DNA from: Dillenia suffruticosa
Taxonomy: Eukaryota; Streptophyta; Magnoliopsida; Dilleniales; Dilleniaceae
Direction: 5' to 3'
Length of the DNA stretch: 64,000 nucleotides
Assembly: GCA_033439265.1 (NCBI GenBank)
Contig: JAVTVX010000012.1
Location: 37,016,261 to 37,080,260 of the forward strand
Under the pieces are notes generated by a model. The model saw only the letters and a program-made list of their open reading frames with translations. It ran no database searches and was not told the origin of the DNA. Both the position numbers and the translations under genes were made by a program. This document shows, in pieces, positions 24,083 to 36,800 of the stretch; the stretch's first letter is position 1; the number at the start of each line of letters is the position of its first letter.

Positions 24083-24333
24083 CACGTGATGCTGTGTCAT
24101 AAGTTGGTGTTTTGAAATAAACCTAGGAGCAAACTAATCAAACGAAGTATGACTTGATCAGAGAAATTTACCAAAATAGCCCTAACAAATCTTACCCTTT
24201 GTTACAGTCTTGGAGTCCAATTTAACATGGGACCCACCCACGAGATGCTGTGTCATAAGTTGGTGTTTTGAAATAAACCTAGGAGCAAACAAATCAAACG
24301 AGGTATAACTTGATCAGAGAAATTTACCAAAAT
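24083..24333. repeat. 95-bp direct repeat, two copies
   Basis: Copies at 24083-24177 and 24239-24333 share GATGCTGTGTCATAAGTTGG and run to TTACCAAAAT with about five mismatches. They are separated by 61 bp of unrelated sequence. Confidence 0.9.
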
Positions 24334-24634
24334 TTGACTGATGGGCCCTACAAGGTGGCAAAGCCCATTGGTCTGATCTCATCAAAGACTAGATGATTCT
24401 CGTGGTGGGCCTTAATGAGGCCCCACTTGGCTCTTGCTCTTCAACGCAATGATAATTTGAAACATAGTTTCCCTGGTGGCTTTTTCTTTCTGAACATTAC
24501 ACTTGGCGAACTTCCATTGGTTGGAATTGCCGCAGAGCACACCATGCCCCTTGTGGTGTGGTGAGTTGTCCCACCTGCGTAGGACTCTGCACCGCCATAC
24601 TTTCCACCAACTTTGTTTTTCTCACAGCTTTATT

Positions 24635-24652
24635 AGAGAGGAGAGAGAGAGA

Positions 24653-24702
<50 letters not shown>
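24635..24702. repeat. GA microsatellite, about 68 bp
   Basis: Nearly perfect GA run with one GG interruption, the longest of its kind in the window. Confidence 0.9.
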
Positions 24703-24705
<3 letters not shown>

Positions 24706-26555
24706 ATTTTGACTAATTTTGTATGATTAAAAAATATGGATAATAAAAATAAAATTTTCTCTCTTTTTTTTTCCCAAAATTTTCATACACTCTTCTAGAA
24801 TGCTTGATTTCGCATTGCTCTATTATTTTGTTTCACTTTGATTGATCGAATATAATATTGCAAATTTACTTAATATATTTATTTATAGACTTCTCAAAGT
24901 TAGCATTATATTATTTAAATATATTTATTTAAAATTATAATAATAGAATAAATCTGATCTAAACTTGAGTTAATATTATTTTCAAGTTCGATTCATAACT
25001 TTTATAAAGATTTTCAACATTTTATCTAAGGTTTTTTTTTTCTTTATCAATCGGTGTTTAGTAATTGATTTTTGATCTTGACTAATACGATACGAGTTAA
25101 TTATTACATTCAGTAAAAATGAACTCTTTTGATACTTATTTTTTATTTTTAAAATTTAAATTCAAAAAATTAGTTAAAAAAATTTAATACTTTATCACAA
25201 CCAGACTAATAAAGCATTCTTCTAAATTCCTTTTGTAGGGACAAGAAAAAGAAAGAAAATTTGGATGAAACCTGAGTTTAAGTGCTCAAGTCCGAAATCC
25301 TGAGTTTGAGTGTTGGGTATTGAGACCTGCAAATTAATTACTTAACCTTATGGTAAAAGACCAATAACATGGTCCTTTTGCTTTAGGAGCCATGATGGCT
25401 TGTGCTGGTGTCTGGTACTGGTCTCACATGCCCAAAAATTCCTTCCATCTAGCACAATCTGGACACCCTTTTCTCGAAAAGGTGTTTTAGTACATTCCAT
25501 TTCTTTTTTTTTTTCTCTTAACAAATATTAATATGAAGATTCCATACATGCAACGTAGGTAGATGTTTGTGGTACTACTTATGCCTAGGATCTGACTTGG
25601 CAATACGGGCCGCCACAAGTGGGTCCAGAGTCACGAGACTCCTACCTGCCAAGCTGGTAGCAAAGTGGGACCCACTAGTTTCATCTTTAGAAAAGGCTGG
25701 TTTCCAAAATCAAAATAAAAAGGAAAAAAAAGAAAAAAAGGAAAAAGATGGGGGGGACACTTCATTTGATGGGGACACTTGATCTGATCTGAGTGTTGTG
25801 GGGGTTTGTTTGGATGGTTATGATCGGAGGTGGTAATTGTGGGTCCCAACTCAGGCACCGGCCAAAGACCCCGCTTGGTGCCTTTTCAATTTTCAATCAT
25901 TCCCATGTACTGGAAGACACTTTGCCAATTGCCAATTGGGTTTGGTTTTTCAAAGAAATGAAAATTCTTTACTAATTAAAATTAGGCAAAGTTCTTGACT
26001 AATATAGGGAAAGTGTGATCCGTATTTATTGTGCATTAGCACTAAAGCACAATCTTTTGAATTCTAAAGCAATAGACTTCTAGAGATTAGTGATGCATTT
26101 TTATGGAATTTTGATTTATTAGACGGCATGGCATTTTCCTTTTACAAGAATGCTACATATTTAATATATTAGTTCTTTTGGCATTTTATTTCTTTTTTAG
26201 TATTTGGATCGATCAGTATTTAAAATTATATTTTGATTGCTTCAAATTCTTTTTAAAAAAATATTTTCCAACATTTAAAGTCGAGTTTTTTGACTTTTTA
26301 TGATAAAGCATGCAAATACACCTCTCAACTCTCAAGTTTTAGGACCGCTAAAATAGTTATTCAAACAAATGCGATACTTACTTTGCAATTATAAGATTTG
26401 GAATTTGGAGATAATTATCCAATATTAATATCAGTTCAATAATTATTCAAATAAATACTAGATTATGTATTTGGATTTCTAATTACGAAACAATTTTCAC
26501 TTCATCGTCATCTAAATAATTATTCAAAATGAATATGCCACGTATTTTATAATTA

Positions 26556-26638
26556 TTATTTTTGTTCACAGTGAGACTTGAATCCAAATCTATTATAAGG
26601 GGAGTGGAATTTGTGCCACTTGAGCTGAATCTTATTGA
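26556..26638 (-). mobile_element. tRNA-like micro-SINE, copy 2
   Basis: An 83-bp insert flanked by a perfect 17-bp duplication, CACGTATTTTATAATTA, at 26539-26555 and 26639-26655. On the minus strand it reads A-box-like AGCTCAAGTGGCA (26626-26614), B-box-like GGATTCAAGTCTC (26585-26573), then a short A-rich tail. Its body resembles copy 1 at 512-600. Confidence 0.75.
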
Positions 26639-27753
26639 CACGTATTTTATAATTACGAGATACTATATGATAAATTTCATTAAAAGATATCACTTATATT
26701 TGAAATAATTTAGATTTTATAATGGGAGACGACCTTATGACAATGCACGGTCACCTCCGGCTCTCTTTTTACCCAAAAATAAAAATCCCCTATGTTCGTG
26801 GCCATGGCATTTTACTAGGAAACGTGCTATCGATTAGGTTTTGGGACTAGTTTTCCCTCAAGTGCCATATGATATCATGATTGATTGATTTATTAAAAAT
26901 GGGGCACATGATGTTTTCCTATTTATTTTGTCCCACATTAATTTTGGACACAAAATTACAACCAAAATGACTTTAAAGAAATGTTTTTTCTTTTTTTAAA
27001 CAAATAATAAAGCAATTGCAAATTTTGGTCATGACCTGAAATTCTTCAACGATTTTTTTAATCTCTCCCTCTGTCCTTTGCTTAAGGGGGTGTTAGAATT
27101 TTAATGGGGGTAGAGATGATGAAATTATTTTTATTTTTTTATGATTATTTTAATTAAATTAATTGGATATTTAGATATTCGTGATAAAGTTTGGATGTTG
27201 AAATTATTAAGGTACATTATTAATTTATGTACCCATAATTATCTCTTGATGTTACGGCGGGACCTTGTTAATAAAAGGATGCCGAAGCGTAAAAGATGGA
27301 AAAGCAAATAGAATGGTAACAACATGGATACATGATGTTTACTCCACCTACACGACAAAGCCCTGCACCCCACAAAACATAGTGAAGCCCACTCAGACAA
27401 ATATAAAAAAGAGAGATTATGACTCATAACGAGCATTGCCCACCACCATATGCCAATGCCAATCTAAAGTTTAGACCAAAAAAACTTTTAAAATAATTTA
27501 TAATTAATAATTTCTAGGCCAAATAGAAATAGACATAATAATTTTCTAAAAGGAGAAGATAACATTTACAGCTAGACAAGCTAATGTCCTTGTTGTCAGT
27601 GACATGAGATCGCCCAATAGGCCTAAAGATTCTTCAAGTGCGCTCACACAGCACGCCCACCTCTCTTTTCATATTAAATCTAATAAAAAAACTAAGCATT
27701 TCACCCCCCCTATATTCTCGGTCTCCCGACTCTCACCTGTCGGTTTCACTCCC

Positions 27754-27762
27754 TATATATAC
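27754..27762 (+). promoter_or_regulatory. TATA box of the Hev b 5-like gene
   Basis: TATATATAC lies 151 bp before the start codon. The leader that follows is CT-rich with a (CA)n run at about 27856-27878. Confidence 0.55.
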
Positions 27763-27912
27763 CTCTCTATATTGCTCGTCTCCCTTCACACCTCTCACAA
27801 AGCTCTCAATTTTTCTCTCTCACTGCCCACTTGCTTCCTATCTCATCTATTATTTTCACACACACACACACACACACCCTCTCGCTCTTTCTAGCACCTA
27901 TTTTTCTACCAA

Positions 27913-29113
27913 ATGGCCAGTGTTGAGGTAACTCAACTAAAATTTCCATTTTAGCTTATATCTTGTGTATTCTTGTAAAATCCATGCTCTCTCAATACAT
28001 CAAATTTATGTACTTTTTTCTTCATTTAATATGAAAAGTGATCAAATCATTCAAGATCCTTATTGGTGTAACAAGAAATGACTTCTTTTAATTTATTGAA
28101 TCCCATTGAATACTCTAAGCTCTAATGATGATGCATCAACCTTGCCTACGCTAATAGTACTTAATCATCGCAACCATGATTGATCCATCTTATGCTAAGC
28201 TAGCTATAGAAAACTTCTATTAACAAGTATATATTCAATGGGGTTAATTTATATTTTTCATTTTGATTTTGATCAGCGAAGGACTCATTCATTCCTTTTT
28301 CTTTTTGTTCTTTTTTTTTTTTTTTTTTTTTTTTTGGTTCTACCATCATAGGATCAAGCAAGAGATCGGACTGCATTTTTTGTCGTCAATGCATGATCTC
28401 TAGTTTCAGTTCATTTGTCTGAGTTCATATTAAATTTTGGTTCCATGGTTGATCAGTCCATTAAACAAGTGTGTCAGTGTGTAGACTACAAAAGCTTTGG
28501 TGATCAATTACTTTTCTATTGAGACTAAAATGGCCATCTGCGTCCAATCAAAGATTTGGATTGGCATTCTTTCCAATCCATCTTATTCATTAATCAACCA
28601 TGGTTGATCTACAAGATCTCTCTCTCACTCTCTTCTTACTAATACGGGAAATCGGCCTTGCAGGTAGCAACAGCAACAAACGGATTGGCAGAGGCTGAAG
28701 CACCAGTGGAGGAAGTAAGCAAGACTGAAGAAATAGTAACAAAAGAAGAGGTGGTCGCTACAGAGTCAGTGGTAGAATTGTCAACCGAGACTCCAGCAGC
28801 AGCTGAGGAAACAGCTGAACCAGAGGCGGAAGCTCCAGCAGAAGTTGTGAGCAAAGAGGAAGAGACTCAAGAAGTGAAGGAAGAGAGTGTTGCAGTAGAG
28901 GAGGAGCAAGTGGCAGAAGAGAAAATAGAAGAGCCTCAAGAAGTGAAGGAAGAGACTGTTGCTGTTGAGGAGGCCAAAGAAGAAGCAACTGAAGCTGAGA
29001 CTGCACCTGCAGCTCCTGAAGCCGCAGAGGTTGTTATCCACGAAGAGAAGCCAGATGTTGCACCAGAAGAGAAAGCAACCACAGAAGCCCCAGTTGAGAA
29101 GACCGAGGAATAG
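27913..29113 (+). CDS. Hev b 5-like acidic protein
   Basis: Small, very acidic, probably disordered cytosolic protein of the Hev b 5 (rubber latex allergen) family; the molecular function of the family is not settled. Two exons: 27913-27927 (only MASVE) and 28664-29113, giving 154 residues. The MASVEV start and the closing TTEAPVEKTEE match the family at both ends. Between them are Glu/Ala/Val/Thr-rich repeats such as EETQEVKEES and EEPQEVKEET, with no Cys or Trp and no membrane segment. The tiny first coding exon is supported by the GAG|GTAACT donor, by the family N terminus and by the TATA box upstream. The 736-bp intron contains a T-rich tract at about 28311-28336. Low-complexity composition makes orthology hard to prove. 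Confidence 0.88.
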
Positions 29114-30882
29114 ATCTTCCATAAGAGAGACTATATTGAGAGACCACAGAAAGAATGAAAGTGCACTAGTATGCTCCCGCTTAGGTTTGCATGTCCAGTT
29201 GTTTTAAGTTGCATTTAGTTTTAATTATGATGCAAGTAAGGGTTTTGGGGTTGAGCCTTGGAACTTTTTTAAGAGTTGGGAAAAATGAAACATTCCTACT
29301 GACCCTTGTCAATGTGCATGCCACATTGGCAATATGGGACAAGCATACAAGAGAGAATATTATTTCTACGTAGGATTTTACAAGTGGGTATGGTAAAAAG
29401 TGTGCCAATTTGGATGTCGGGATGTTGGTTCCAAGAGGGGTCAATGAGTTTGATATGGTGTGTTTGGAGACATGATGTCTATCTTCGAGTGATAAAATTA
29501 TTACTATTAATTTTTCCTTGTTTACTTTCAACATTGTCTACTTGCTTTTGCCCACATCAAATCACATGAATGTTCGTGTGCTAGGCTCTACTCTACAACA
29601 TGGTTCGCATTTGTATAAGATTGGGCAACAGCTGAATATTACCCAGAAGTTACCAAGGAACCAGGCATGACACTGAATAGGCAATTATACCTAAGATGTG
29701 AAATAGTTGCATCTGGTTTAAAAACCTTGGTCACCAACTTTACATTTGATGAATCTTGTAGAGGATCAAGCTTGTATTATCTTCAGAGAATGAAGCAACT
29801 AAAAGAGCAAAATGGCTTTAGTGAACAAGAAAAGAACCCATGACAAACTTCAATACATCTTTGTTGGTTCACTGCAATTTTCAAAGCAGCAATTTTATTG
29901 AATAAATAAGAGTTGTGTCACATTTGGTCAGATCATTACATAAAAATATTGAAAAAAAAAAGAACTCAAGAAAACATAACTTACCAACTAAAACCCTAAT
30001 AAAATAAATCCTACGGAGAGCCCTTTCCTTTTTGGTGATGCATTTACTAGGATACAACAGTCAATGTCTCTAACCAAATCAGCTATGATAATTACAAAGC
30101 CACAATGAACGTGTATTGTTCACAAGGGGACAGCCTGATGATCACAATATTCCCTTCTCAAGATCCTGAAATTCAGGATTCAAATCCTTTTATGACAAAA
30201 AAAAAAAAGAAAAAATGAACGTGTCTTATTATACCATTGCCAACCGGTTCAACTTCTGCAACAAAATTTCATCCCCAGCATACATCCCCAGCATACAAAC
30301 ATCGATCGAATTACTCGATAAACAATGGCTTGAATAGCAAATATCTCACTAGCTTCAGTCAAGAAGTAGGATCACAATAAAACTCAACAGGGGTTTGACT
30401 CAGCAAGCTAACACTACAAAAATTGAAAGAACCCCATGTTTGCAAAATATCTAACCGAACAGCACATACTAAAATTGAAAAATGCACATTCCATTTCCTT
30501 TGATCTTCAAAAGCATTAAACAAACAGAAATGATTGAGGTGTAAAACCCAAAATGTATTAACTACAAGTTGTGATAATTAGCTACCAACCTTGTCTAGGG
30601 AAGTTCATGCCAGCAAGAAAAATTATCTTGCTTCTTCCTTTTATTACTCCTAAGATTCCTAGTATTCTAATATACCATACCTATGGGCTATTTATATAAC
30701 ATGTTTACCCACAAAAGGAGCACACTAACAACCTTCATCGATTTGAACCATGACAAGGACAGCACCTTCGAGAGTCTAATGACAAAACATTTGAGATATC
30801 CTAAACCTGTACAAGTTCAGTTCATGTATGTGCAGTCGAAACCCGATTTTTACTCCATGGATGCAGAGTGTGATGATAATGA
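29114..30882. other. Convergent intergenic region between the Hev b 5-like gene and UPL5
   Basis: 3' untranslated regions of two genes that face each other. It contains the best-preserved micro-SINE (30121-30213). No other gene recognised. Confidence 0.6.
30121..30213 (+). mobile_element. tRNA-like micro-SINE, copy 3
   Basis: A 93-bp insert ends in an A-rich tail and is flanked by a 17-bp duplication with two mismatches (30104-30120 and 30214-30230, both beginning AATGAACGTGT). It has A-box-like ACAGCCTGATGATC (30130-30143) and a B-box GGATTCAAATCC (30176-30187). Confidence 0.75.
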
Positions 30883-33800
30883 TCACCAAGTCCCAAAGCT
30901 GTACCCATAATGTTCCTGAGTGATTATATTAAATGCAGATCTCAAGGCCTCCATAGATTTATAGGGAGGTATGCACAAGCGGTAGAAGCATGTGTGAGAA
31001 GAAGGTAGACGCTCATGGGACTCTGAAGCCTTGTAGATGTAAAGCTTCGAAGCCAAACCACCGAAACCTTCTATTGGAAGATGTTTTACTGAGGTCCAGA
31101 AGAAGAGAAGAACCTGCCTCTGCTCTTCCGACATTTCCCTCACAGCCTGCAACAGTAAAAACTGATCAGGTAAACCTTGAGACGGTACTCAAAATAAAGG
31201 AAATTCATCCTAGTTCCTTTTGTCCTCAAGCAGGTCAGAGGTCAAGGGCATTGGTCGATGATGGAAGATGATTATCTCCTATGCCCTAGACAATGAAATC
31301 AACATTTCTAGATGCATTTCATGCATAATAGACATCATGATCTCTGTGTGGTTTTGACTGCAAATTGCACAAGATATTAAAGGAAATAAAGTCGAACGAA
31401 ATTGTTGTGTGGCATACCTTCCAAAACCACAATATCAGAGGATCAGTTTCTTTGTAACCATGGTACTCGGTATGTTCCTTCCAATCATCAATGCACAGAG
31501 CACTATCACGTCCGTGCACCATCCAATCAAAATCTTCAGGCTCTAAACTTTGGAAGAAAAACTTCCGCTGTGTAGGGTCAAGAAGAATATCAGAGAATCC
31601 TTGAGCAAAATAAGCTACCTGTTCAGAGATAGATCTGACAAATCTATGCTGAATGAGAAGATTAACATATTCTCCTCTATTCATGCTATTGACAGTTATA
31701 TTTTTGCCCCCAGTGCGAAGTTCAACAACCTTAATGGACCCTAACTCATCAGCTTCACTAACAAATGTTAATCCAAGAGCATCTGAATCCACCAACTTTG
31801 GATCCATCTCCAAAATCTTCTTGCAGCTATTATACAAGTATGGATCTGCATCCCGTATATCTTCCATAGTAACATCCTTTCCAGCCAATTGCAAGTAAAA
31901 TAGACGGTCAAAAACAACCCCTACTTGCACCTTATGCATTAAGGCTAACGCAATCACCCGGCCACAGAAGCTGAAGTACCGGAGGTGCAAAGGATCCACC
32001 TTGGATGCTGCAGGTAAACACAATTCATAAACTAAAAAGAAAAAAGAAAAAAAAAAAGAAGCAAGCATTGCAAATTAAATTTCATTTGTGTTGAAGATGA
32101 GATTAGAAATCTATTTTAAAGCAGAATGACTAGAAACATGAACTGTCCTCCAATGTTTTGCCATCCAAAAAAGAAGTTATGTCCTCCAAGAATTTATTAA
32201 AATAGAAATGCTCCTTCAATGAAGGCACCTGCCACAAAAGATTCTTGTAATGTGCAACAAACATCTAGAAAATAAAAAATGCCAGGCAAGTTCTGAAGGA
32301 GATTGCTTGCAGCCAGACAAAAACAATAATATGATAAGAACCTGCCCACCCAAATAACAAATGCGATCCTTACCCTTGTCCAAAAGACAAGTAGCATACA
32401 TTTCATGATGGCCACATTTGTCATATGTAGCCAGAAGTCACCCTCCCACCAGGCCCTTGTTCTGGTGGAATTTCTTCTTTGCTGGAGTAAAGATCATTTT
32501 AGAATAAAAGTTTGCTCCAATCATCTTCAAAAACAAGAACGAAATTTTCTCAAAACCATTTATGAGGAAATACATTTGATCAAAATTGTGACATAAGTGC
32601 AGGTTTATTAACTTCAAATTTCATTGTAAGGGCAAAACAGCACATTAAAAGCAAGTGAGAACAAAAAATCCAGCCTCAGAATTATATTCTTCTCAGATAA
32701 ATGGGATGATTGGAGTTGAAAGTAGTTAAGGAATAGAATCCCAGCTTTTTCTCTGACAGCAACTAATTTAACTCCTGCCCAAAAGAAGCCGGGCACAGCA
32801 CTAGTTGAAGAGACATCATTTACTGTACTTATGTGGGACAACTAACAACTAATGTAGAAAGGTTTTACCCTTTTCATCTCTTGACATTGCGAACACTGCT
32901 CTTCACCGTTGGGCTCATGATCACTTATATGAGAGTCTCAAACACCTGGAGTACTAAATGGGGGTTAAAAAGGGCCCTTGCACATTTTGGACTCGAGACA
33001 TCCTGCTTTGAACAACTAATGAAACAAAAGCCTAAGCCAATATAGAAAGTTGTTTTATTATTTCTATTTTAACAAAATGTTCAAAGAAAAGCCATGAGCA
33101 TTTCCATATCTATACCCTTGCTTTAGCAAAAAGAATTCTGCGCCAAATAAAAGGGACAGGTCAAATAAAAGAATTTTTCATAGGAAACCAGTAATTTAGG
33201 GCAAGGGAAAAAAAATAGTATTGTGGACAGTATATTTGGTGACATGGATAGCATGACACAACCTCAAATAAGCCCAAGACAATAGCAACTTGTTAAACAT
33301 AAACAGTATAACACTATAGAAGTATGGTTTACTCGAAAGAAACGATCTACATTGACAACTCACTCCGAATTTCAAGAATTCAACGTCTGAAGAGTGAGCA
33401 ACTCTTAGCATAAAGGTCATAATACTGTGGAGCTAACATGCTTGAAAATAGTAGGTACATTGAGCTAAACAGATATGGGGCAAGAGCAGCTGTCTGTGTA
33501 TTCATAGGATATCATTAACTTGACAAAGGATATGAATGCAAATGAGATATACATTTTCTCCTTAATAGATGTGCTTAAACAGGATGGAACTTGAGATAGT
33601 GAATCACTTGCTTTTGCAATGTGTATGGACTCATTCAGTACGAGGGAAGATCCTTTCTCTCTCGCATCTTGATTGGATGATTTCTAGCCCTTGCCAAAGT
33701 GAGTTGTCGGCTTGGCGCAGGGTGAGGGTATGAACACCAAAGAGAAGAGTTGTCAGGTAGCTCCTTCAGGCCAAGTTATGAAGAAAAGGATGTAGGAGGA

Positions 33801-36800
33801 TTTTTGATGCAGTGGAAAAACCCTTGTCCAGTTTTTTGGACATTGTTGTCAAGACTATATATTTGGTTGTTTTCCAAGTTGTTCATATCCTTTTGTGGAG
33901 GTTGTTGATTTTATGGAGTTTTTTCTGCTTTGTAGAATTGGGATGTGGGGCACCATTTCATTGCTCCTTCCCTTGTGTTTGGTTGTGTTCATGTGAATAA
34001 ATTTCTTTTATCTGATAATATATACATATATATTTATTTCTGCTCGATGATAGAGATCAAACCTACTGCTTATTAAAAAAAATAGAGATCAAACTTATTT
34101 CTTCTCAAATGTTCCACTTTCACTTAATGTCTGTTTTTTGAATCCCTATATTGCTTGCAAAAAGAATTAAGAGTACCCATAGAAATTTTTTATCGGGGGG
34201 GCAATGAATGCGACAAAGACGAATTTTATAAGGAGTAATGAGAACATTTGAGATAAGTTTAGCTTGGTTAAATGGGAAGCGCTGGGGCATCCTATGCAAT
34301 TGGGGCGCTTTTGCATTAGATCCATGCTAGATTTTAACAAGGCATTTTTCCGGGAATAGTTGTGAAGTTTTCCAATTAGGAAGAATGCCCACTGGGAAAA
34401 GGTGATAGTAGCTTAAATATGATACAATTTAAAATGGATCGATGTCTAATGTGGTTGTTATGCCTTTTGAGGTGTGTTTGGAAGGCCTCCTAGCCTTGTA
34501 ATTTCCTTTTGGGTGGCTTCCCGTTGAAGCCCTTGATACAGCTTTTTATTTATCCCAAAAAAAGGAGTGTCTGGAAGGAGTTTAGGAGAGGGTAACACAT
34601 TTTTGCAGGAAAGATAATTTACAGGGTGGCGATATGGTGGGGAACTGGTCAAGAATCTCCTTTTGGTATGATAAATGGCGTGATTCTTGTCCTATAAAGA
34701 GTCATTTTCCCAACTTATTTCAAGGCTTTGGTGTACTCCATAGCGTCCATGCATGGGGACCATCTCTATTGGGATTTTTATTAGAGAACCAAATGACTCA
34801 GAACTGGAGCACCTTCTCAAATTCTTTGAAGTTTTCGGAAAGGTAAAGTTGGATCAAAAGGGGAAGATATTGTTATATGGTGAGTTTAAGACAAACTTGA
34901 GGTTAAAGTGTATTACAATGTGCACAAAGCAAACAAGAGGGAGAGGCCTTATTTCCATGGAAGTCATTTGGAAGTCTTTTACTTCCCTGACAGCCATCTA
35001 CTTTATATGGGCCACTTGGGAAAGGATTGTAACTGACAGTAACTTTCAAGGAGAAGCATCGTTTTGGTTAACAGATGTGCTCTTTTGTAAAAGGGAACTC
35101 AAGCCTGTGAATCACTTACTTCTTCATTGCTGTTGGATTTATTTCATATGGGGAAGATCCTCTCCATCTTGCACAGCAGTGGGTGACTGCAAGCTGGCAT
35201 GATTATCAAATTGAGATTCAAATCATGAATGGAAAATCTCAATTTTGGAATCGTGAATCATAAGATTCAATATTATTTATTTAGGTACCTTTTAGAACCT
35301 ACATACATAATATAATAAAATAAAGTTTATTTATGAAATCACACGATTCAAATTTGAGTTCTAATAAGTAACTACTAACTAGTAGTAGCTTAATCTAAGT
35401 TGTGATATCCAAAATATTCCAAAGTTTAAAATTTTCAAAGATTCAAGACATTGTTCATGATAGTTAATGCCTTGAAAATCATATCGTACACTCAAAAGCT
35501 AATATTTATTTAGTCAATATACTAAGTCTTCAAACTTTATTAAAATTATTCAACATCAATATCGCTATCACCACCATTTTCAATCACTTCTATATCTTCA
35601 TTTTCAGTTACTTTTCCTTTTCTATTGGAATTCAAGTTTCTTGGACTTATTAAAAAAAGTAACGAGGAATTTATAGGAACAATATTTATATCCTCAATTA
35701 CATAATTATAAAACTAAACTACTCAAATTATACCTCTTTTTTTTGCTAGGAGCTCCTACACACACCATATCCGACAAGCAAATAGGATCGTAAGAATTGA
35801 ATCAATTTCTATCCTATCGAATTGAGTTGTACAAATTGAATCACGAATCATAAAATTCTTATATATTTAAGCATCATATGTTCGAATCGAATCATAAGAT
35901 TCAAATTGTGAATCGTAAGATTTTGATTACCATGCAAGCTGGATAGCTGGATATGGAGTGGATTTTGGGCTTGGAGTGGGATGAGAGTATGTAATAGTTT
36001 AAAACAGCAGCTAGTATCAATACTGTTTTGCGGATCGATATCTTCTTTAGGACCACAATAAATGGTAAAATGAATTACCAAGGAGACATGGAATTCATGC
36101 ACTAGAGCATAGATAGAATTTCTAGGCAATACTAGGCCAATTTAGTGTAAGAATAAATGGAAATAAGTAACCATTAAAACATGGTAATAATTAAAGGGTG
36201 AAGGAGATGCAACAAAATTCCTCGCCACAAATGTTAATAATCTTTTTCATAGCAATGATATCTTATATCACTTAGCAAGAAAAGGTCAATATACAATGTC
36301 TGCACAGGTTATGTCATAAATAAACGGTCAATAAAAATCTGAGCAATGTAGAGGTGTCAAAGAGGCTGTGTGGCTGCCATAACCCTGATCTTTTCAGGCA
36401 AGGCCTAGGCGTGGCAAAGTTAAATCACATGGTGCTTGTGCCATGCCCAAGCACAGTCCATAACCCAGCAAAAATTGACCAAATGCGACACATACCAAGT
36501 CCAAACATTTTTATTTTTCATAAAATTGTCAAAGAATAACTGAAATAATGTTAATAATGCAATAGAAAATAATAGCTACATTATGAAAAATATTTAATGG
36601 ATGTATTCTTTAATTTCTAAGCATGCAAATATTACAAATTTACATTTTTAACAAATTGGATAAAAAAAATCTTGAATTTCTGCATAGAGCTTTTGAAAAT
36701 GACAGGATAAAAAATGAGGTAGTCATTTATTTCAAACCACCACAATTTTTTTTTTTTTTAATGTTAGATAGAATAGAATTAAATAAATCAAAAGATTTAA

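Larger units (their letters stand above)
23052..27912. other. Intergenic between EMC3 and the Hev b 5-like gene
   Basis: About 4.9 kb. The first part is the EMC3 3' untranslated region with a 35-bp tandem duplication (23131-23199). Further on are a 95-bp direct repeat (24083-24177 and 24239-24333), a long GA run (24635-24702) and a micro-SINE (26556-26638). The rest is AT-rich, with no gene recognised. Confidence 0.6.
34230..36030 (+). mobile_element. L1-type LINE relic carrying two later insertions
   Basis: Pieces read in order FSLVKWEALGHPMQLGRF and SMLDFNKAFF (RT thumb side), VWKEF, WSRISFWYDKWRDSCPIKSH, REPNDSELEHLLKFFEVFGK, FIWATWERIVTDSNF and CKRELKPVNHLLLHC. These are the standard landmarks of the C-terminal half of plant L1 ORF2. 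Frames are broken by stops. The copy is interrupted at 34486-34566 and 35198-35933 and resumes after 35943. The outer limits are approximate. Confidence 0.75.

Noticed and set aside
28758-29122. Leu/Ser-rich minus-strand open frames of 82-113 codons
   Set aside because: Antisense of the Glu/Ala-rich Hev b 5-like exon; the composition follows from the repeat.
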